Assembly (NCBI RefSeq): GCF_028689305.1
Contig: NZ_JAQTWM010000009.1
Span: 1-49,752 of the forward strand
Length of the DNA stretch: 49,752 bases
Direction: 5' to 3'
Source: Rhodoferax sp.
Lineage (GTDB): Bacteria; Pseudomonadota; Gammaproteobacteria; Burkholderiales; Burkholderiaceae_C
The stretch's first letter is position 1, and the number at the start of each line of letters is the position of its first letter. The notes under the pieces are model-generated. The model saw nothing but the letters and a program-made list of their open reading frames with translations. It did no database searches and had not been told where the DNA came from. Position numbers and translations under genes: made by a program. This document shows, in pieces, positions 8,636-17,507 of this stretch.

Positions 8636-9385
8636 ATGGGTGAAATCAAATTTGAAGGACAGGTGGCATTGGTGACCGGCGCCTCGCGCGGCATTGGTGC
8701 CGCCATTGCGCTGGAGTTGGCGCGTCGGGGCCTCAAGGTCATCGGCACCGCCACCACGGACGATGGCGCCGCCAAAATCAGCCAGAACCTGGCCGCTTTT
8801 GCCGGCTGCAGTGGCCGAACCCTGAACGTCAATGACGCGGCCGGGGCTGAAGCCCTGATTGACGGCGTTGTCAAGGAGTGTGGCGGCTTGCAGGTGCTGG
8901 TCAACAATGCGGGCATCACGCGTGACAACCTGGCCATGCGGATGAAAGACGATGAATGGGACGCGGTGCTGGACACCAACCTGAAGGCCGTGTTCCGGAT
9001 GAGCCGCGCCGTCATGCGGACCATGATGAAACAGCGGTATGGCCGCATCATCAACATCACCTCGGTGGTCGGTGCTTCCGGCAACCCCGGGCAGGCCAAT
9101 TACGCTGCAGCCAAGGCCGGCGTGGCGGGCATGACGCGGGCGCTGGCCCGTGAACTGGGATCGCGCAACATCACGGTCAACTGCGTGGCGCCAGGTTTCA
9201 TTGAAACCGACATGACCGCCCAGTTGGCCGATGATCAGCAAAAAGCTTTGCTTGGCCAGATTCCGTTGGGGCATCTGGGCAAACCATCCGACATCGCCCA
9301 CGCGGTGGCCTATCTGGCCTCGCCGCAGGCCGCCTATGTCACCGGTCAGGAACTGCACGTCAATGGCGGTATGTTCATGGCGTGA
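8636..9385 (+). CDS. fabG: 3-oxoacyl-ACP reductase (FabG)
   Basis: Short-chain dehydrogenase of 249 aa carrying out the NADPH-dependent ketoreduction step. The cofactor motif is LVTGASRGIGAA (residues 11-22), NNAG is present, and the catalytic Tyr-Lys is in NYAAAKAGVAGM. The C-terminus YVTGQELHVNGGMFMA is typical. It starts 5 nt after fabD. Confidence 0.97.
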   Translation: MGEIKFEGQVALVTGASRGIGAAIALELARRGLKVIGTATTDDGAAKISQNLAAFAGCSGRTLNVNDAAGAEALIDGVVKECGGLQVLVNNAGITRDNLAMRMKDDEWDAVLDTNLKAVFRMSRAVMRTMMKQRYGRIINITSVVGASGNPGQANYAAAKAGVAGMTRALARELGSRNITVNCVAPGFIETDMTAQLADDQQKALLGQIPLGHLGKPSDIAHAVAYLASPQAAYVTGQELHVNGGMFMA

Positions 9386-9430
9386 TCGGTGTTTAAATCA
9401 CTGGAATCAAGCCGCAGTGTCCGTTCGGCA

Positions 9431-9461
9431 GCCGGGTTGAAGAGACTTTTTCAAGCCCGGC
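9431..9461 (+). other. Inverted repeat upstream of acpP
   Basis: GCCGGG-TTGA and TCAA-GCCCGGC form a hairpin with a one-base bulge and a loop of about 10 nt. It is followed by TAAAAT, which could be a -10 box about 35 nt before acpP. No uridine tract directly follows, so it could be a processing site, a weak terminator of fabG transcripts or an operator over an acpP promoter. Confidence 0.35.
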
Positions 9462-9464
9462 TAA

Positions 9465-9740
<276 letters not shown>

Positions 9741-9891
9741 GGGTTGCAGGGCCGCTCCACCGAGCTGCCCGGCCTGATCAGGGGGCATGGTTTATGGACC
9801 ACCATGAAGACCTGCTCACGGCACCACATTTCAAGATGGCGTCCCCTGGTGGGGCTGCTCTCTCCAGATTAATCACTGATTGTTCATCACC

Positions 9892-11139
9892 ATGTCCCGT
9901 CGCCGCGTAGTTGTCACCGGTTTAGGTTGTATCAGTCCCGTTGGAAACTCGGTCGACGTGACCTGGGCCAATCTTTTGGCTGGTCAGGCCGGTGTTGGTC
10001 TGATCACCAAATTTGATGCCTCCTCTTTCAATTGCAAAATTGCGGGTGAGGTCAAGAATTTTGACGTGGAGGCCTATATGAGCGCCAAAGAAGCGCGCTC
10101 GATGGATGTCTTCATTCACTATGGTATTGCCGCTGCGGCACAGGCGGTGGCCGATGCCGGTTTATCCACTGGTGAGGCACTTGGTGAGGAAGAGGCGACC
10201 CGCATCGGTTGTGTGATTGGTTCCGGCATTGGTGGCCTGCCGATGATCGAGAGCACTTATGCTGAATACATGCAACGCGGCGCCCGACGGATTTCACCGT
10301 TTTTTGTCCCCTCAACCATCATCAACATGATCTCCGGTCATGTGTCTATCCGTTATGGTTTCAAAGGGCCGAATCTGGCGGTGGTCACGGCTTGCACCAC
10401 GGGTTTGCACTGTATTGGCCAGGCTGGCCGGATGATCGAGTATGGTGACGCCGACGTGGTGGTCGCTGGTGGCGCCGAAGCCTCCGTGTCGGCCTTGGGG
10501 ATTGGTGGTTTTGCCGCCATGCGGGCACTGAGTACCCGCAATGATGATCCCGCCACTGCCTCACGCCCGTGGGACAAAGACCGTGACGGGTTTGTACTGG
10601 GTGAAGGTGCGGGTGTCATGGTGCTGGAAGAATACGAACACGCCAAGGCCCGTGGCGCCAAAATCTATGCGGAACTTGCCGGTTTTGGCATGAGCGCCGA
10701 CGCCGGTCACATGACGGCACCCAACATGGACGGCCCGCGCCGCGCCATCGTGAGCGCACTGCGCAATGCCGGCGTCAATGCCGATCAGGTGGACTATGTG
10801 AATGCCCACGGTACCTCCACACCGCTGGGTGACATCAATGAAACCAATGCGATCAAGGCCGCCCTGGGTGATCAGGCCAGGAAGGTTGTGGTCAATTCCA
10901 CCAAGTCCATGACCGGCCACCTGCTCGGTGGTGCCGGCGGTCTGGAGTCGGTGGTGACGGTGCTGGCGCTGCATCATCAAAAGAGTCCGCCAACCACCAA
11001 CATCTTCAACCAGGATCCCGAATGTGACCTGGATTACTGTGCCAACACGGCACGTGACATGAAGATAGACGTGGCCGTCAAGAACAACTTCGGCTTTGGT
11101 GGAACCAATGGTTCACTGGTTTTCAAACGGCTCTCCTGA
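9892..11139 (+). CDS. fabF: 3-oxoacyl-ACP synthase II (FabF)
   Basis: Elongating condensing enzyme of 415 aa. It begins [20 protein letters not shown]; the catalytic Cys is in [11 protein letters not shown] (about residue 166) and the two His are in [11 protein letters not shown] and [14 protein letters not shown] chose ATG 9892 over the in-frame upstream codon at 9880, which would add only MFIT. A 151-nt spacer with no terminator separates it from acpP, so it is probably part of the same unit. Confidence 0.97.
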   Translation: MSRRRVVVTGLGCISPVGNSVDVTWANLLAGQAGVGLITKFDASSFNCKIAGEVKNFDVEAYMSAKEARSMDVFIHYGIAAAAQAVADAGLSTGEALGEEEATRIGCVIGSGIGGLPMIESTYAEYMQRGARRISPFFVPSTIINMISGHVSIRYGFKGPNLAVVTACTTGLHCIGQAGRMIEYGDADVVVAGGAEASVSALGIGGFAAMRALSTRNDDPATASRPWDKDRDGFVLGEGAGVMVLEEYEHAKARGAKIYAELAGFGMSADAGHMTAPNMDGPRRAIVSALRNAGVNADQVDYVNAHGTSTPLGDINETNAIKAALGDQARKVVVNSTKSMTGHLLGGAGGLESVVTVLALHHQKSPPTTNIFNQDPECDLDYCANTARDMKIDVAVKNNFGFGGTNGSLVFKRLS

Positions 11140-11185
11140 GCCTGTCTGAAAACGGGTCAGTCCCGTTGCCATCGTTGCCCCAGTC

Positions 11186-11641
11186 ATGCACCACGCCCCA
11201 GCGGTCAGTTATCCGGTGGGGCGTTCGCGCTTTCATGGCTTGCTGGTATGGGCTGTGATCATGGCGCTGGTTGCTGCGCTGACTGCCTGGACTCTCCAGG
11301 CCGACGCGGTGCTGGCGCGCCATGTCGTGGCGGCGGTGCTGGGGCTGCTGACAGCGGCCGGGGCGTTGCGGCAGTGGTGGCTCACACCGGTGGGCAACTT
11401 GACCTGGGATGGTCAGGACTGGCGCTGGACCTCCGGTGGTGACCCGCAGGTGGTTGATGTGGCAGTGGTGCTGGATGGTCAGAGCGCGCTGTTGTTGTGT
11501 TTGCGAACACCGCGCCAGCAACTCAGTCTGGTGTGGCCGGAGCGCCGGATGGCGCCACCGCGTTGGCTGGCTTTGCGCCGCGCCGTATTTGCCCGCCAAT
11601 CCGCCCATTCGGGACGCGATGGCGAGCCGATGCCATCATGA
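11186..11641 (+). CDS. Small membrane protein, YgfX/CptA-like
   Basis: A 151-aa protein with two predicted transmembrane helices (about 17-38 and 45-64) and a soluble C-terminal half. The layout matches YgfX (CptA), the E. coli inner-membrane protein described as a toxin acting on MreB/FtsZ and adjoining the SdhE gene: paired helices, a WDGQDW-like strand (cf. WQGQEW in YgfX), then a terminal WLALRR helix (cf. WRDLRR). The comparison is from memory and is an inference. No SdhE-like partner is adjacent. Its stop overlaps the rpoE ATG (ATGA), so it is translated together with the sigma factor. Confidence 0.55.
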   Translation: MHHAPAVSYPVGRSRFHGLLVWAVIMALVAALTAWTLQADAVLARHVVAAVLGLLTAAGALRQWWLTPVGNLTWDGQDWRWTSGGDPQVVDVAVVLDGQSALLLCLRTPRQQLSLVWPERRMAPPRWLALRRAVFARQSAHSGRDGEPMPS

Positions 11642-12282
11642 CGATTCTCCCCCCCTCTTCCGGCTTGGCCGAGACGCCGCCGCCCGATAGCGATACTTTG
11701 CTGGTGGAGCGCACGGTTGCCGGTGACCAACGTGCCTTTGAACTGCTGGTGATCAAGTACCAGCGCCGGGTCGAGCGGCTGATTGGCCGCATGGTGCGGG
11801 ATGTGGATCTGGTGGAAGACATTGCCCAAGAGACCTTCATCCGTGCCTATCGGGCGCTGCACCAGTTTCGCGGCGATGCCCAGTTCTACACCTGGCTGTA
11901 CCGCATTGCCGTCAATACCGCCAAGAAGTTTTTGCTGGAACTCAAGCGTGATCCAACGGTTTCTGACAGCGCTTTGGCGTCCAAAGACGATGACGATGAA
12001 ACTTTCCGGCCCAGAAACGAACCAAGCACAGACGAGTCACCCGAGACCGTGATGGCCGCCAAGGAGATCGGGCAGGCGGTGAATGCCGCGCTGGCCGCCC
12101 TGCCGGAGGATTTGCGCCAGGCCATTACCCTGCGCGAGATTGACGGCTTGAGTTATGAGGACATTGCCGAGGTCATGAATTGCCCGATTGGTACGGTCAG
12201 GTCGCGGATCTTTCGGGCGCGCGAGGCGGTGTCGGCCAAAGTCCGCCCCTTGCTGGATAAACAGACGGGCAAACGTTGGTGA
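11638..12282 (+). CDS. rpoE: RNA polymerase sigma factor RpoE (sigma-E/AlgU)
   Basis: ECF sigma factor of 214 aa for envelope stress. Region 2 is visible in FELLVIKYQRRVERLI, DLVEDIAQETFIRAYRAL and FYTWLYRIAVNTAKKFL; an acidic linker follows; region 4 is LPEDLRQAITLREIDGLSY with the helix-turn-helix YEDIAEVMNCPIGTVRSRIF. I chose ATG 11638, which overlaps the preceding stop. It is followed by its anti-sigma system rseA-rseB and the periplasmic protease gene, as in Pseudomonas algU-mucA-mucB-mucD. I saw no clear sigma-E autoregulatory promoter. Confidence 0.95.
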   Translation: MTILPPSSGLAETPPPDSDTLLVERTVAGDQRAFELLVIKYQRRVERLIGRMVRDVDLVEDIAQETFIRAYRALHQFRGDAQFYTWLYRIAVNTAKKFLLELKRDPTVSDSALASKDDDDETFRPRNEPSTDESPETVMAAKEIGQAVNAALAALPEDLRQAITLREIDGLSYEDIAEVMNCPIGTVRSRIFRAREAVSAKVRPLLDKQTGKRW

Positions 12283-12346
12283 GGTGGGTGGTTCGTGGGG
12301 ACATCAATGAAATGTTGGATGGAATGTGATGGAGGCAAAGTGGACC

Positions 12347-12961
12347 ATGTCTGACAAGCTGCAGCCTAACGCCGAGCTGGTTTCCGCGTTGCTGGATGGT
12401 GAACTGCATGGGCAGGAGTTCGTTCGTGCGGTGGATTATCTGGGTGACTCCGAGGCGGCTCAGGCTGACTGGGATACCTACCATCTGGTGGGTGAACTGA
12501 TGCGTGCCCCAAGCACCCCGGCGCAATCCCATGACCCGGTGTTCCTCCAGCGGCTACGTCGCGAGATAAACTCATTTGCTATTGAAAGTATAGCTAATGA
12601 GGCATATGGAAAGCGGGATGAAGGTCAAAATCGTTCACAAGAGCCAGCCGCCAACGATGCCTGGTGGCGACGTGTGGCGGGCCTGGCTTCGGTGGCGCTG
12701 GTGGGGGTGCTGGCGTGGCAGGGCTATGTTTTGCTGGCTGCTGATGGCGTCACGGGCAGTGGTGCCCAATTGGCGCAACGTCCGGTTCAGCCGCTGGTTG
12801 AGACCGCGCAACTGGCCCAGGGTGATGCGTCAGCCGTGATGATCCGTGACCCGCAACTTGACGCCTTGCTGGCAGCACACCGTCAGCTCGGGGGGGCCAC
12901 GGCCCTGCAGACCCCCTCGGGTTTTTTGCGCAATGCCACTTTTAATGAGGGTGGCCGTTGA
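12347..12961 (+). CDS. rseA: Anti-sigma-E factor RseA (MucA family)
   Basis: A 204-aa single-pass inner-membrane anti-sigma factor. The N-terminal sigma-binding region begins MSDKLQPNAELVSALLDGEL; a transmembrane helix lies at about 105-127 (VAGLASVALVGVLAWQGYVLL); the rest is periplasmic and is the expected target of regulated proteolysis. I chose ATG 12347, preceded by GGAGG, over upstream GTG/ATG codons that add eight residues. About residues 77-94, between the sigma-binding domain and the helix, are encoded by a dispersed repeat copy (12574-12627). Confidence 0.88.
   Translation: MSDKLQPNAELVSALLDGELHGQEFVRAVDYLGDSEAAQADWDTYHLVGELMRAPSTPAQSHDPVFLQRLRREINSFAIESIANEAYGKRDEGQNRSQEPAANDAWWRRVAGLASVALVGVLAWQGYVLLAADGVTGSGAQLAQRPVQPLVETAQLAQGDASAVMIRDPQLDALLAAHRQLGGATALQTPSGFLRNATFNEGGR
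12574..12627 (-). repeat. Dispersed palindromic element, copy 4 (inside rseA)
   Basis: Plus-strand TTTGCTATTGAAA, ATAGCTAA and CGGGATGAAGGTCAAAAT occur at the exact spacing of the copy before prmC. It is in frame and encodes FAIESIANEAYGKRDEG in the linker ahead of the RseA transmembrane helix. The inner hairpin GCTAT/ATAGC is perfect. Confidence 0.75.
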
Positions 12962-13965
12962 AGCGCACGATTAGCTTGGTGCTGCTGGTGCTGGGGGCAC
13001 TGGCCAATGGCCTCGCCGCAGCCGAATCATCCAGCCTACCCGGTGGGGTCGCCGCCAGTGTGGAGCAATGGCTGATGCGCGGGCACGAGGCTGCCTGCCA
13101 GCGTGCCTACGTTGGCACTTTTGTGGTGACGACCGGGAACTACATGTCGTCCTCGCGCATCTGGCATGCAGGGGAAGGGCAGCAACAGATGGAGCGGGTG
13201 GATGCCCTGACTGGTCCACCGCGGTCCACGTTTCGGCACAACGACGAAGTGGTCACCTTCCTGCCTGATCGCCGCATCGTGGTTCAGGAGACACGGGAGG
13301 CGCTTGGGCTGTTTCCCAATTTGTTGAACCGGGCTGACGCGGCGGTGGCCCGGTTTTACCGTTTGAGCGCCGTTGGCCAGGGGCGTGTGGCTGGACTGGA
13401 GGCTGACATCGTTCAGTTGACTCCGGTTGACGCTTTGCGTTTTGGTTACCAAATCTGGTCGGAGCAAAAAACCGGCCTGGTGCTCAAGCTGCAGACCCTG
13501 GATGGCAACGGCCGGATACTGGAGCAGGCGGCTTTTTCTGAGTTGCAGCTGGATGCGCCGGTAAACATGGCCGATTTGAAAGCTTCCATGGGTAACACCC
13601 AGGGATATCGGGTGCGCACCCCGAACCTGGTGCGCACCACGGTAGAGCAGGAAGGCTGGACCTGGAGCGCCAGTGTGCCTGGTTTTCAGCCCCTGCGTTG
13701 TTACAAGCGTGTGCAGGGCGCCGCGCCGGCGGCAGGGCAGCTCCCTTTGCAATGCATCTTCTCGGATGGACTGGCTTCGGTGTCCCTATTTGTTGAACCA
13801 TTTGACCCATCCCGGCATCTCAGGCTGGTCACTCACGGGCAACAGCCCATGGGCGCCACCCACATGCGGGTGCGCCAGCTTGGCAACTGGTGGCTGACCG
13901 CAGTGGGTGAGGTGCCGCCACAGACGCTGACAGCGTTTGTGCAGGCTCTTGAGAGAAAGAAATGA
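12958..13965 (+). CDS. rseB: RseB/MucB periplasmic sigma-E regulator
   Basis: A 335-aa periplasmic protein that binds RseA and protects it from DegS-type proteolysis until lipid or LPS signals arrive. It has an N-terminal signal peptide (ISLVLLVLGALANGLAAAES) followed by the MucB/RseB domains: YVGTFVVTTGNYMSSSRI with the nearby HAGEGQQQMERVDALTG, then the C-terminal domain ending in FVQALERKK. The start is a TTG at 12958 overlapping the rseA stop (TTGA), indicating translational coupling. Confidence 0.92.
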   Translation: MKRTISLVLLVLGALANGLAAAESSSLPGGVAASVEQWLMRGHEAACQRAYVGTFVVTTGNYMSSSRIWHAGEGQQQMERVDALTGPPRSTFRHNDEVVTFLPDRRIVVQETREALGLFPNLLNRADAAVARFYRLSAVGQGRVAGLEADIVQLTPVDALRFGYQIWSEQKTGLVLKLQTLDGNGRILEQAAFSELQLDAPVNMADLKASMGNTQGYRVRTPNLVRTTVEQEGWTWSASVPGFQPLRCYKRVQGAAPAAGQLPLQCIFSDGLASVSLFVEPFDPSRHLRLVTHGQQPMGATHMRVRQLGNWWLTAVGEVPPQTLTAFVQALERKK

Positions 13966-14004
13966 AACGCCATATGGCTTTTTTTGTTGACTGAAAGGTT
14001 GAAC

Positions 14005-15471
14005 ATGATTCGATTCAATTGGAAACGCTGGTCTGCTGTTACCCTCAGTGGGGTACTGCTGGGCACGGCTGTGACCACCCTGGTGCCAACCTCTGCTGCC
14101 TGGGCTCAGGCGCGTGCCTTGCCTGACTTTGCCGACCTGGTGGAGCAGGCCAGTCCCTCGGTGGTGAATATCCGTACCCTGGAAAAAATCAGCCCCAGAC
14201 AGGGGCCGGGTGGTCAGATGGACCCTGACATGTTGGAGTTTTTCCGGCGCTTTGGCCTGCCCATGCCCAATGTCCCGCGCCAGACGCCACCGCGCAATCA
14301 TGGCCAGCCGCAGGACGAAGAGCAGCCGCGTGGTGTGGGTTCGGGTTTTATCCTGACCGCAGACGGCATGATCATGACCAATGCCCATGTGGTGGACGGC
14401 GCGGATGAAGTGATCGTCACGCTGACGGACAAACGCGAATTCAAGGCCAAGATCATCGGCGCTGACAAGCGCAGCGATGTGGCGGTGGTCAAGATCGAAG
14501 CCACCGGCCTGCCGGCCGTCAAGGTGGGTGATGTTGGTCGCCTGCGCGTTGGTGAATGGGTCGTCGCCATTGGCTCGCCGTTTGGCCTGGAGAACACCGT
14601 CACCGCTGGTATCGTGAGCGCCAAACAGCGTGACACCGGGGACTACCTGCCGTTCATCCAGACCGATGTAGCCATCAATCCGGGTAACTCGGGGGGACCG
14701 CTGCTCAACATGCGTGGAGAAGTGGTCGGTATCAACAGCCAGATTTACTCGCGTTCGGGGGGCTCCATGGGCATCTCGTTTGCCATCCCGATGGATGAAG
14801 CCGTCCGGGTGAGCGAGCAGCTGCGTGCCAATGGCCGCGTGACGCGTGGCCGCATCGGTGTGCAGATTGACCAGGTGACCAAGGAGGTGGCCGAATCGAT
14901 TGGTCTGGGTAAACCTCAAGGGGCGCTGGTGCGGGCGGTGGAGGCGGGTGCGCCTGCGGACAAGGCCGGGGTCGAAGCGGGTGACATCATCATCAAGTTT
15001 GATGGCAAGCCAGTTGAAAAATCGTCTGATCTGCCGCGCATGGTGGGCAGCACCAAACCCGGGACCAAGAGCAAGTTGACGGTCTTCCGCCGCGGCTCGA
15101 CCAAGGAGCTCAATGTGGTGATCGCCGAGATCGAGCCCGACAAACCTCTGGTGAAAACCACGGACAAACCCGGCAAATCGCCCAAAACCAGTGCGGCGCA
15201 AAGTATCGGCCTGGTGGTCAGTGACCTGAATGAGACTGCGCGCAAGGAACTCCAGGTCAAAGGCGGCGTGCAGGTCGACAGTGCGGCCGATGCCGCCGCG
15301 CGTGCTGGCCTGCGCGAGGGGGATGTCATCATGGCGGTGGCCAATACCGCAGTGGCCAACGTCAAGGACTTTGAAACCGTGGTGGCCGGCCTGGACAAGA
15401 GCAAACCGATCAATGTGCTGTTTCGGCGTGGTGAATGGTCGCAATACACGGTGATTCGCCCCAGCAAATGA
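14005..15471 (+). CDS. mucD: Periplasmic serine protease DegP/MucD (HtrA)
   Basis: A 488-aa HtrA protease. A signal peptide (to about residue 35, ending SAAWAQA) precedes the trypsin-like domain. The catalytic triad is His about 128 (TNAHVVDG), Asp about 158 (RSDVAVVKI) and Ser about 229 (NPGNSGGPL). Two PDZ domains follow (about 275-365 and 385-480). I chose ATG 14005, preceded by GAAAGG. Encoded last in the sigma-E module, it degrades misfolded envelope proteins. Confidence 0.94.
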   Translation: MIRFNWKRWSAVTLSGVLLGTAVTTLVPTSAAWAQARALPDFADLVEQASPSVVNIRTLEKISPRQGPGGQMDPDMLEFFRRFGLPMPNVPRQTPPRNHGQPQDEEQPRGVGSGFILTADGMIMTNAHVVDGADEVIVTLTDKREFKAKIIGADKRSDVAVVKIEATGLPAVKVGDVGRLRVGEWVVAIGSPFGLENTVTAGIVSAKQRDTGDYLPFIQTDVAINPGNSGGPLLNMRGEVVGINSQIYSRSGGSMGISFAIPMDEAVRVSEQLRANGRVTRGRIGVQIDQVTKEVAESIGLGKPQGALVRAVEAGAPADKAGVEAGDIIIKFDGKPVEKSSDLPRMVGSTKPGTKSKLTVFRRGSTKELNVVIAEIEPDKPLVKTTDKPGKSPKTSAAQSIGLVVSDLNETARKELQVKGGVQVDSAADAAARAGLREGDVIMAVANTAVANVKDFETVVAGLDKSKPINVLFRRGEWSQYTVIRPSK

Positions 15472-15490
15472 GGGGTGCTCCGGTGAACAA

Positions 15491-15500
15491 TTGTGGATAA
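15491..15500 (-). promoter_or_regulatory. Consensus DnaA box
   Basis: TTATCCACAA on the reverse strand contains a perfect DnaA 9-mer TTATCCACA, in the mucD-lepA gap 20 nt after the mucD stop. I see no cluster of further boxes or DNA-unwinding AT region, so it is not an origin; it could be a titration or regulatory site, or chance. Confidence 0.4.
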
Positions 15501-15624
15501 GTTGTGTAAAAAATCGCTCTCCATGATGGCTTGATGGGTGTAAATTGGGCTGGTAGCGGCTTGTGAGTCCTTTTTACTTACAATACGTCCCCAGCTTTCG
15601 CAGTTGCCAAAAGAGAGTTGGTTC

Positions 15625-15656
15625 AGGGCGCGTTTGACAGGATCGCGCCCTTTTTT
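15625..15656 (+). terminator. Intrinsic terminator just upstream of lepA
   Basis: GGGCGCG (15626-15632) pairs with CGCGCCC (15644-15650) around an 11-nt loop, extended by an A-T pair, and is followed by TTTTTTCT. It ends 39 nt before the lepA ATG, closing the sigma-E operon or acting as a leader attenuator if lepA transcription starts near TACAAT at about 15582-15587. Confidence 0.8.
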
Positions 15657-15695
15657 CTGCTCCGCAGCTTTCACACACTTTGTCGGTTTCTCCGA

Positions 15696-17507
15696 ATGAA
15701 TCACATCCGAAACTTTTCGATCATTGCCCATATTGACCACGGCAAGTCGACCTTGGCCGATCGCCTGATCCAGCGCTGTGGTGGCTTGCAAGAGCGTGAG
15801 ATGGAAGCCCAGGTGCTCGACTCGATGGACATCGAGAAGGAGCGTGGCATCACCATCAAGGCCCAGACCGCCGCCTTGCAATACAAAGCGAAGGATGGCA
15901 AGGTCTACAACCTGAACCTGATCGATACCCCTGGCCACGTGGACTTCTCTTATGAGGTCAGCCGGTCCCTGTCGGCTTGTGAAGGCGCCCTGCTGGTGGT
16001 GGATGCCAGTCAGGGGGTTGAGGCGCAGACGGTCGCCAACTGTTACACGGCGCTGGATCTCGGGGTGGAAGTGGTACCGGTGCTCAACAAGATGGACCTG
16101 CCCAATGCCGACCCGGACAACGCCAAAAGTGAAATTGAAGACGTGATTGGTATCGACGCTTCCGATGCCATCCCCTGTTCGGCCAAAAGCGGCATGGGGG
16201 TGGAGGATATTCTGGAGGCGGTGGTGGCGCGTATTCCGCCGCCCAAGGGTAATCCGGATGGCCCCTTGCGCGCCATGATCATTGACAGCTGGTTTGACAG
16301 TTATGTGGGCGTGGTGATGCTGGTGCGGGTGGTGGACGGTCGGCTGGCCAAGGGGGAGCGCATCAAGATGATGGCGACCCAAACCACCTATACCGCTGAA
16401 AATCTGGGCGTGTTCACGCCGGCCAATCAACCGCGTGATTCACTGGAAACCGGCGAGGTGGGTTACATCATTGCCAATATCCGCGAGCTGCAGGCCGCCA
16501 AGGTGGGTGACACCATCACGCTGGTGAAGAGCGGCACGGGTGGTGCCGCCTTTACCGCGCAAGAGCCGCTGCCCGGCTTCAAGGAAATCCAGCCCCAGGT
16601 GTTTGCCGGGCTCTACCCCACCGAAGCCAACCAATACGAAGGTCTGCGTGACAGCCTGGAAAAACTCAAACTCAATGATGCCTCCCTGCATTATGAGCCG
16701 GAGGTCTCGCAAGCCTTGGGTTTTGGCTTCCGATGCGGCTTCCTGGGTCTGCTGCACATGGAAATCGTGCAGGAGCGTCTGGAGCGCGAGTTTGACCAGG
16801 ACCTGATCACCACGGCACCCAGCGTGGTCTACCAGGTGGTGCAGGCCGATGGTGAGGTGAAGATGGTTGAAAACCCCTCCAAGATGCCTGATCAGGGCCG
16901 TCTGGATGAAATCCGCGAGCCCATCGTCACCGTGCACCTTTACATGCCGCAGGAATATGTCGGGCCGGTCATGACGCTGGCCAACCAGAAACGTGGTGTG
17001 CAGCTGAACATGGCCTACAAAGGCCGCCAGGTCGTGTTGACCTATGAAATTCCGCTGGCTGAAATCGTGATGGATTTTTTCGACAAGCTCAAGAGCGTGT
17101 CACGTGGCTACGCGTCCATGGACTACGAGTTCAAGGAATACCGTGCCGCAGATGTGGTCAAGGTCGACATTTTGCTCAACGGCGAGAAGGTGGATGCGTT
17201 GTCCATCATCGTGCACCGCGCGCAGTCGCAGTACCGCGGCCGCGCCGTGGTGGCCAAGATGCGTGAAGTGATTTCACGCCAGATGTATGACGTGGCCATC
17301 CAGGCTGCCATCGGGGCCAATGTGATTGCCCGTGAGACAATTAAGGCACTGCGCAAAAACGTGATTGCCAAGTGTTATGGCGGTGATATCACCCGCAAAC
17401 GCAAGCTCCTGGAAAAACAAAAAGAAGGTAAAAAACGCATGAAGCAAATTGGCTCGGTCGAGGTTCCCCAAGAGGCCTTCCTGGCCATCCTGAAGGTGGA
17501 CGCGTGA
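15696..17507 (+). CDS. lepA: Elongation factor 4 (LepA)
   Basis: Ribosome-associated translational GTPase of 603 aa (EF4). The G1 motif is [14 protein letters not shown], switch II is [12 protein letters not shown] and G4 is LNKMDLP; the LepA-specific C-terminal domain ends in the basic [19 protein letters not shown] stretch. I chose ATG 15696 ([12 protein letters not shown]), which matches the family start; the open frame extends upstream only through the leader terminator. It is coupled to lepB. Confidence 0.97.
   Translation: MNHIRNFSIIAHIDHGKSTLADRLIQRCGGLQEREMEAQVLDSMDIEKERGITIKAQTAALQYKAKDGKVYNLNLIDTPGHVDFSYEVSRSLSACEGALLVVDASQGVEAQTVANCYTALDLGVEVVPVLNKMDLPNADPDNAKSEIEDVIGIDASDAIPCSAKSGMGVEDILEAVVARIPPPKGNPDGPLRAMIIDSWFDSYVGVVMLVRVVDGRLAKGERIKMMATQTTYTAENLGVFTPANQPRDSLETGEVGYIIANIRELQAAKVGDTITLVKSGTGGAAFTAQEPLPGFKEIQPQVFAGLYPTEANQYEGLRDSLEKLKLNDASLHYEPEVSQALGFGFRCGFLGLLHMEIVQERLEREFDQDLITTAPSVVYQVVQADGEVKMVENPSKMPDQGRLDEIREPIVTVHLYMPQEYVGPVMTLANQKRGVQLNMAYKGRQVVLTYEIPLAEIVMDFFDKLKSVSRGYASMDYEFKEYRAADVVKVDILLNGEKVDALSIIVHRAQSQYRGRAVVAKMREVISRQMYDVAIQAAIGANVIARETIKALRKNVIAKCYGGDITRKRKLLEKQKEGKKRMKQIGSVEVPQEAFLAILKVDA

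Noticed and set aside
15530-15570. ATTGGGCTGGTAGC upstream of lepA as an element copy
   Set aside because: The distance to a GCTCT-like arm is about 30 instead of 36, so the fixed spacing is not met.
15491-15700. Chromosomal origin at the DnaA box
   Set aside because: A single box without clustered boxes, AT-rich unwinding region, or dnaA/dnaN nearby.
13786-16430. Two long minus-strand frames (552 and 504 codons) over mucD and lepA
   Set aside because: Typical antisense frames of GC-rich genes with no recognisable motif; the plus-strand genes are unambiguous.
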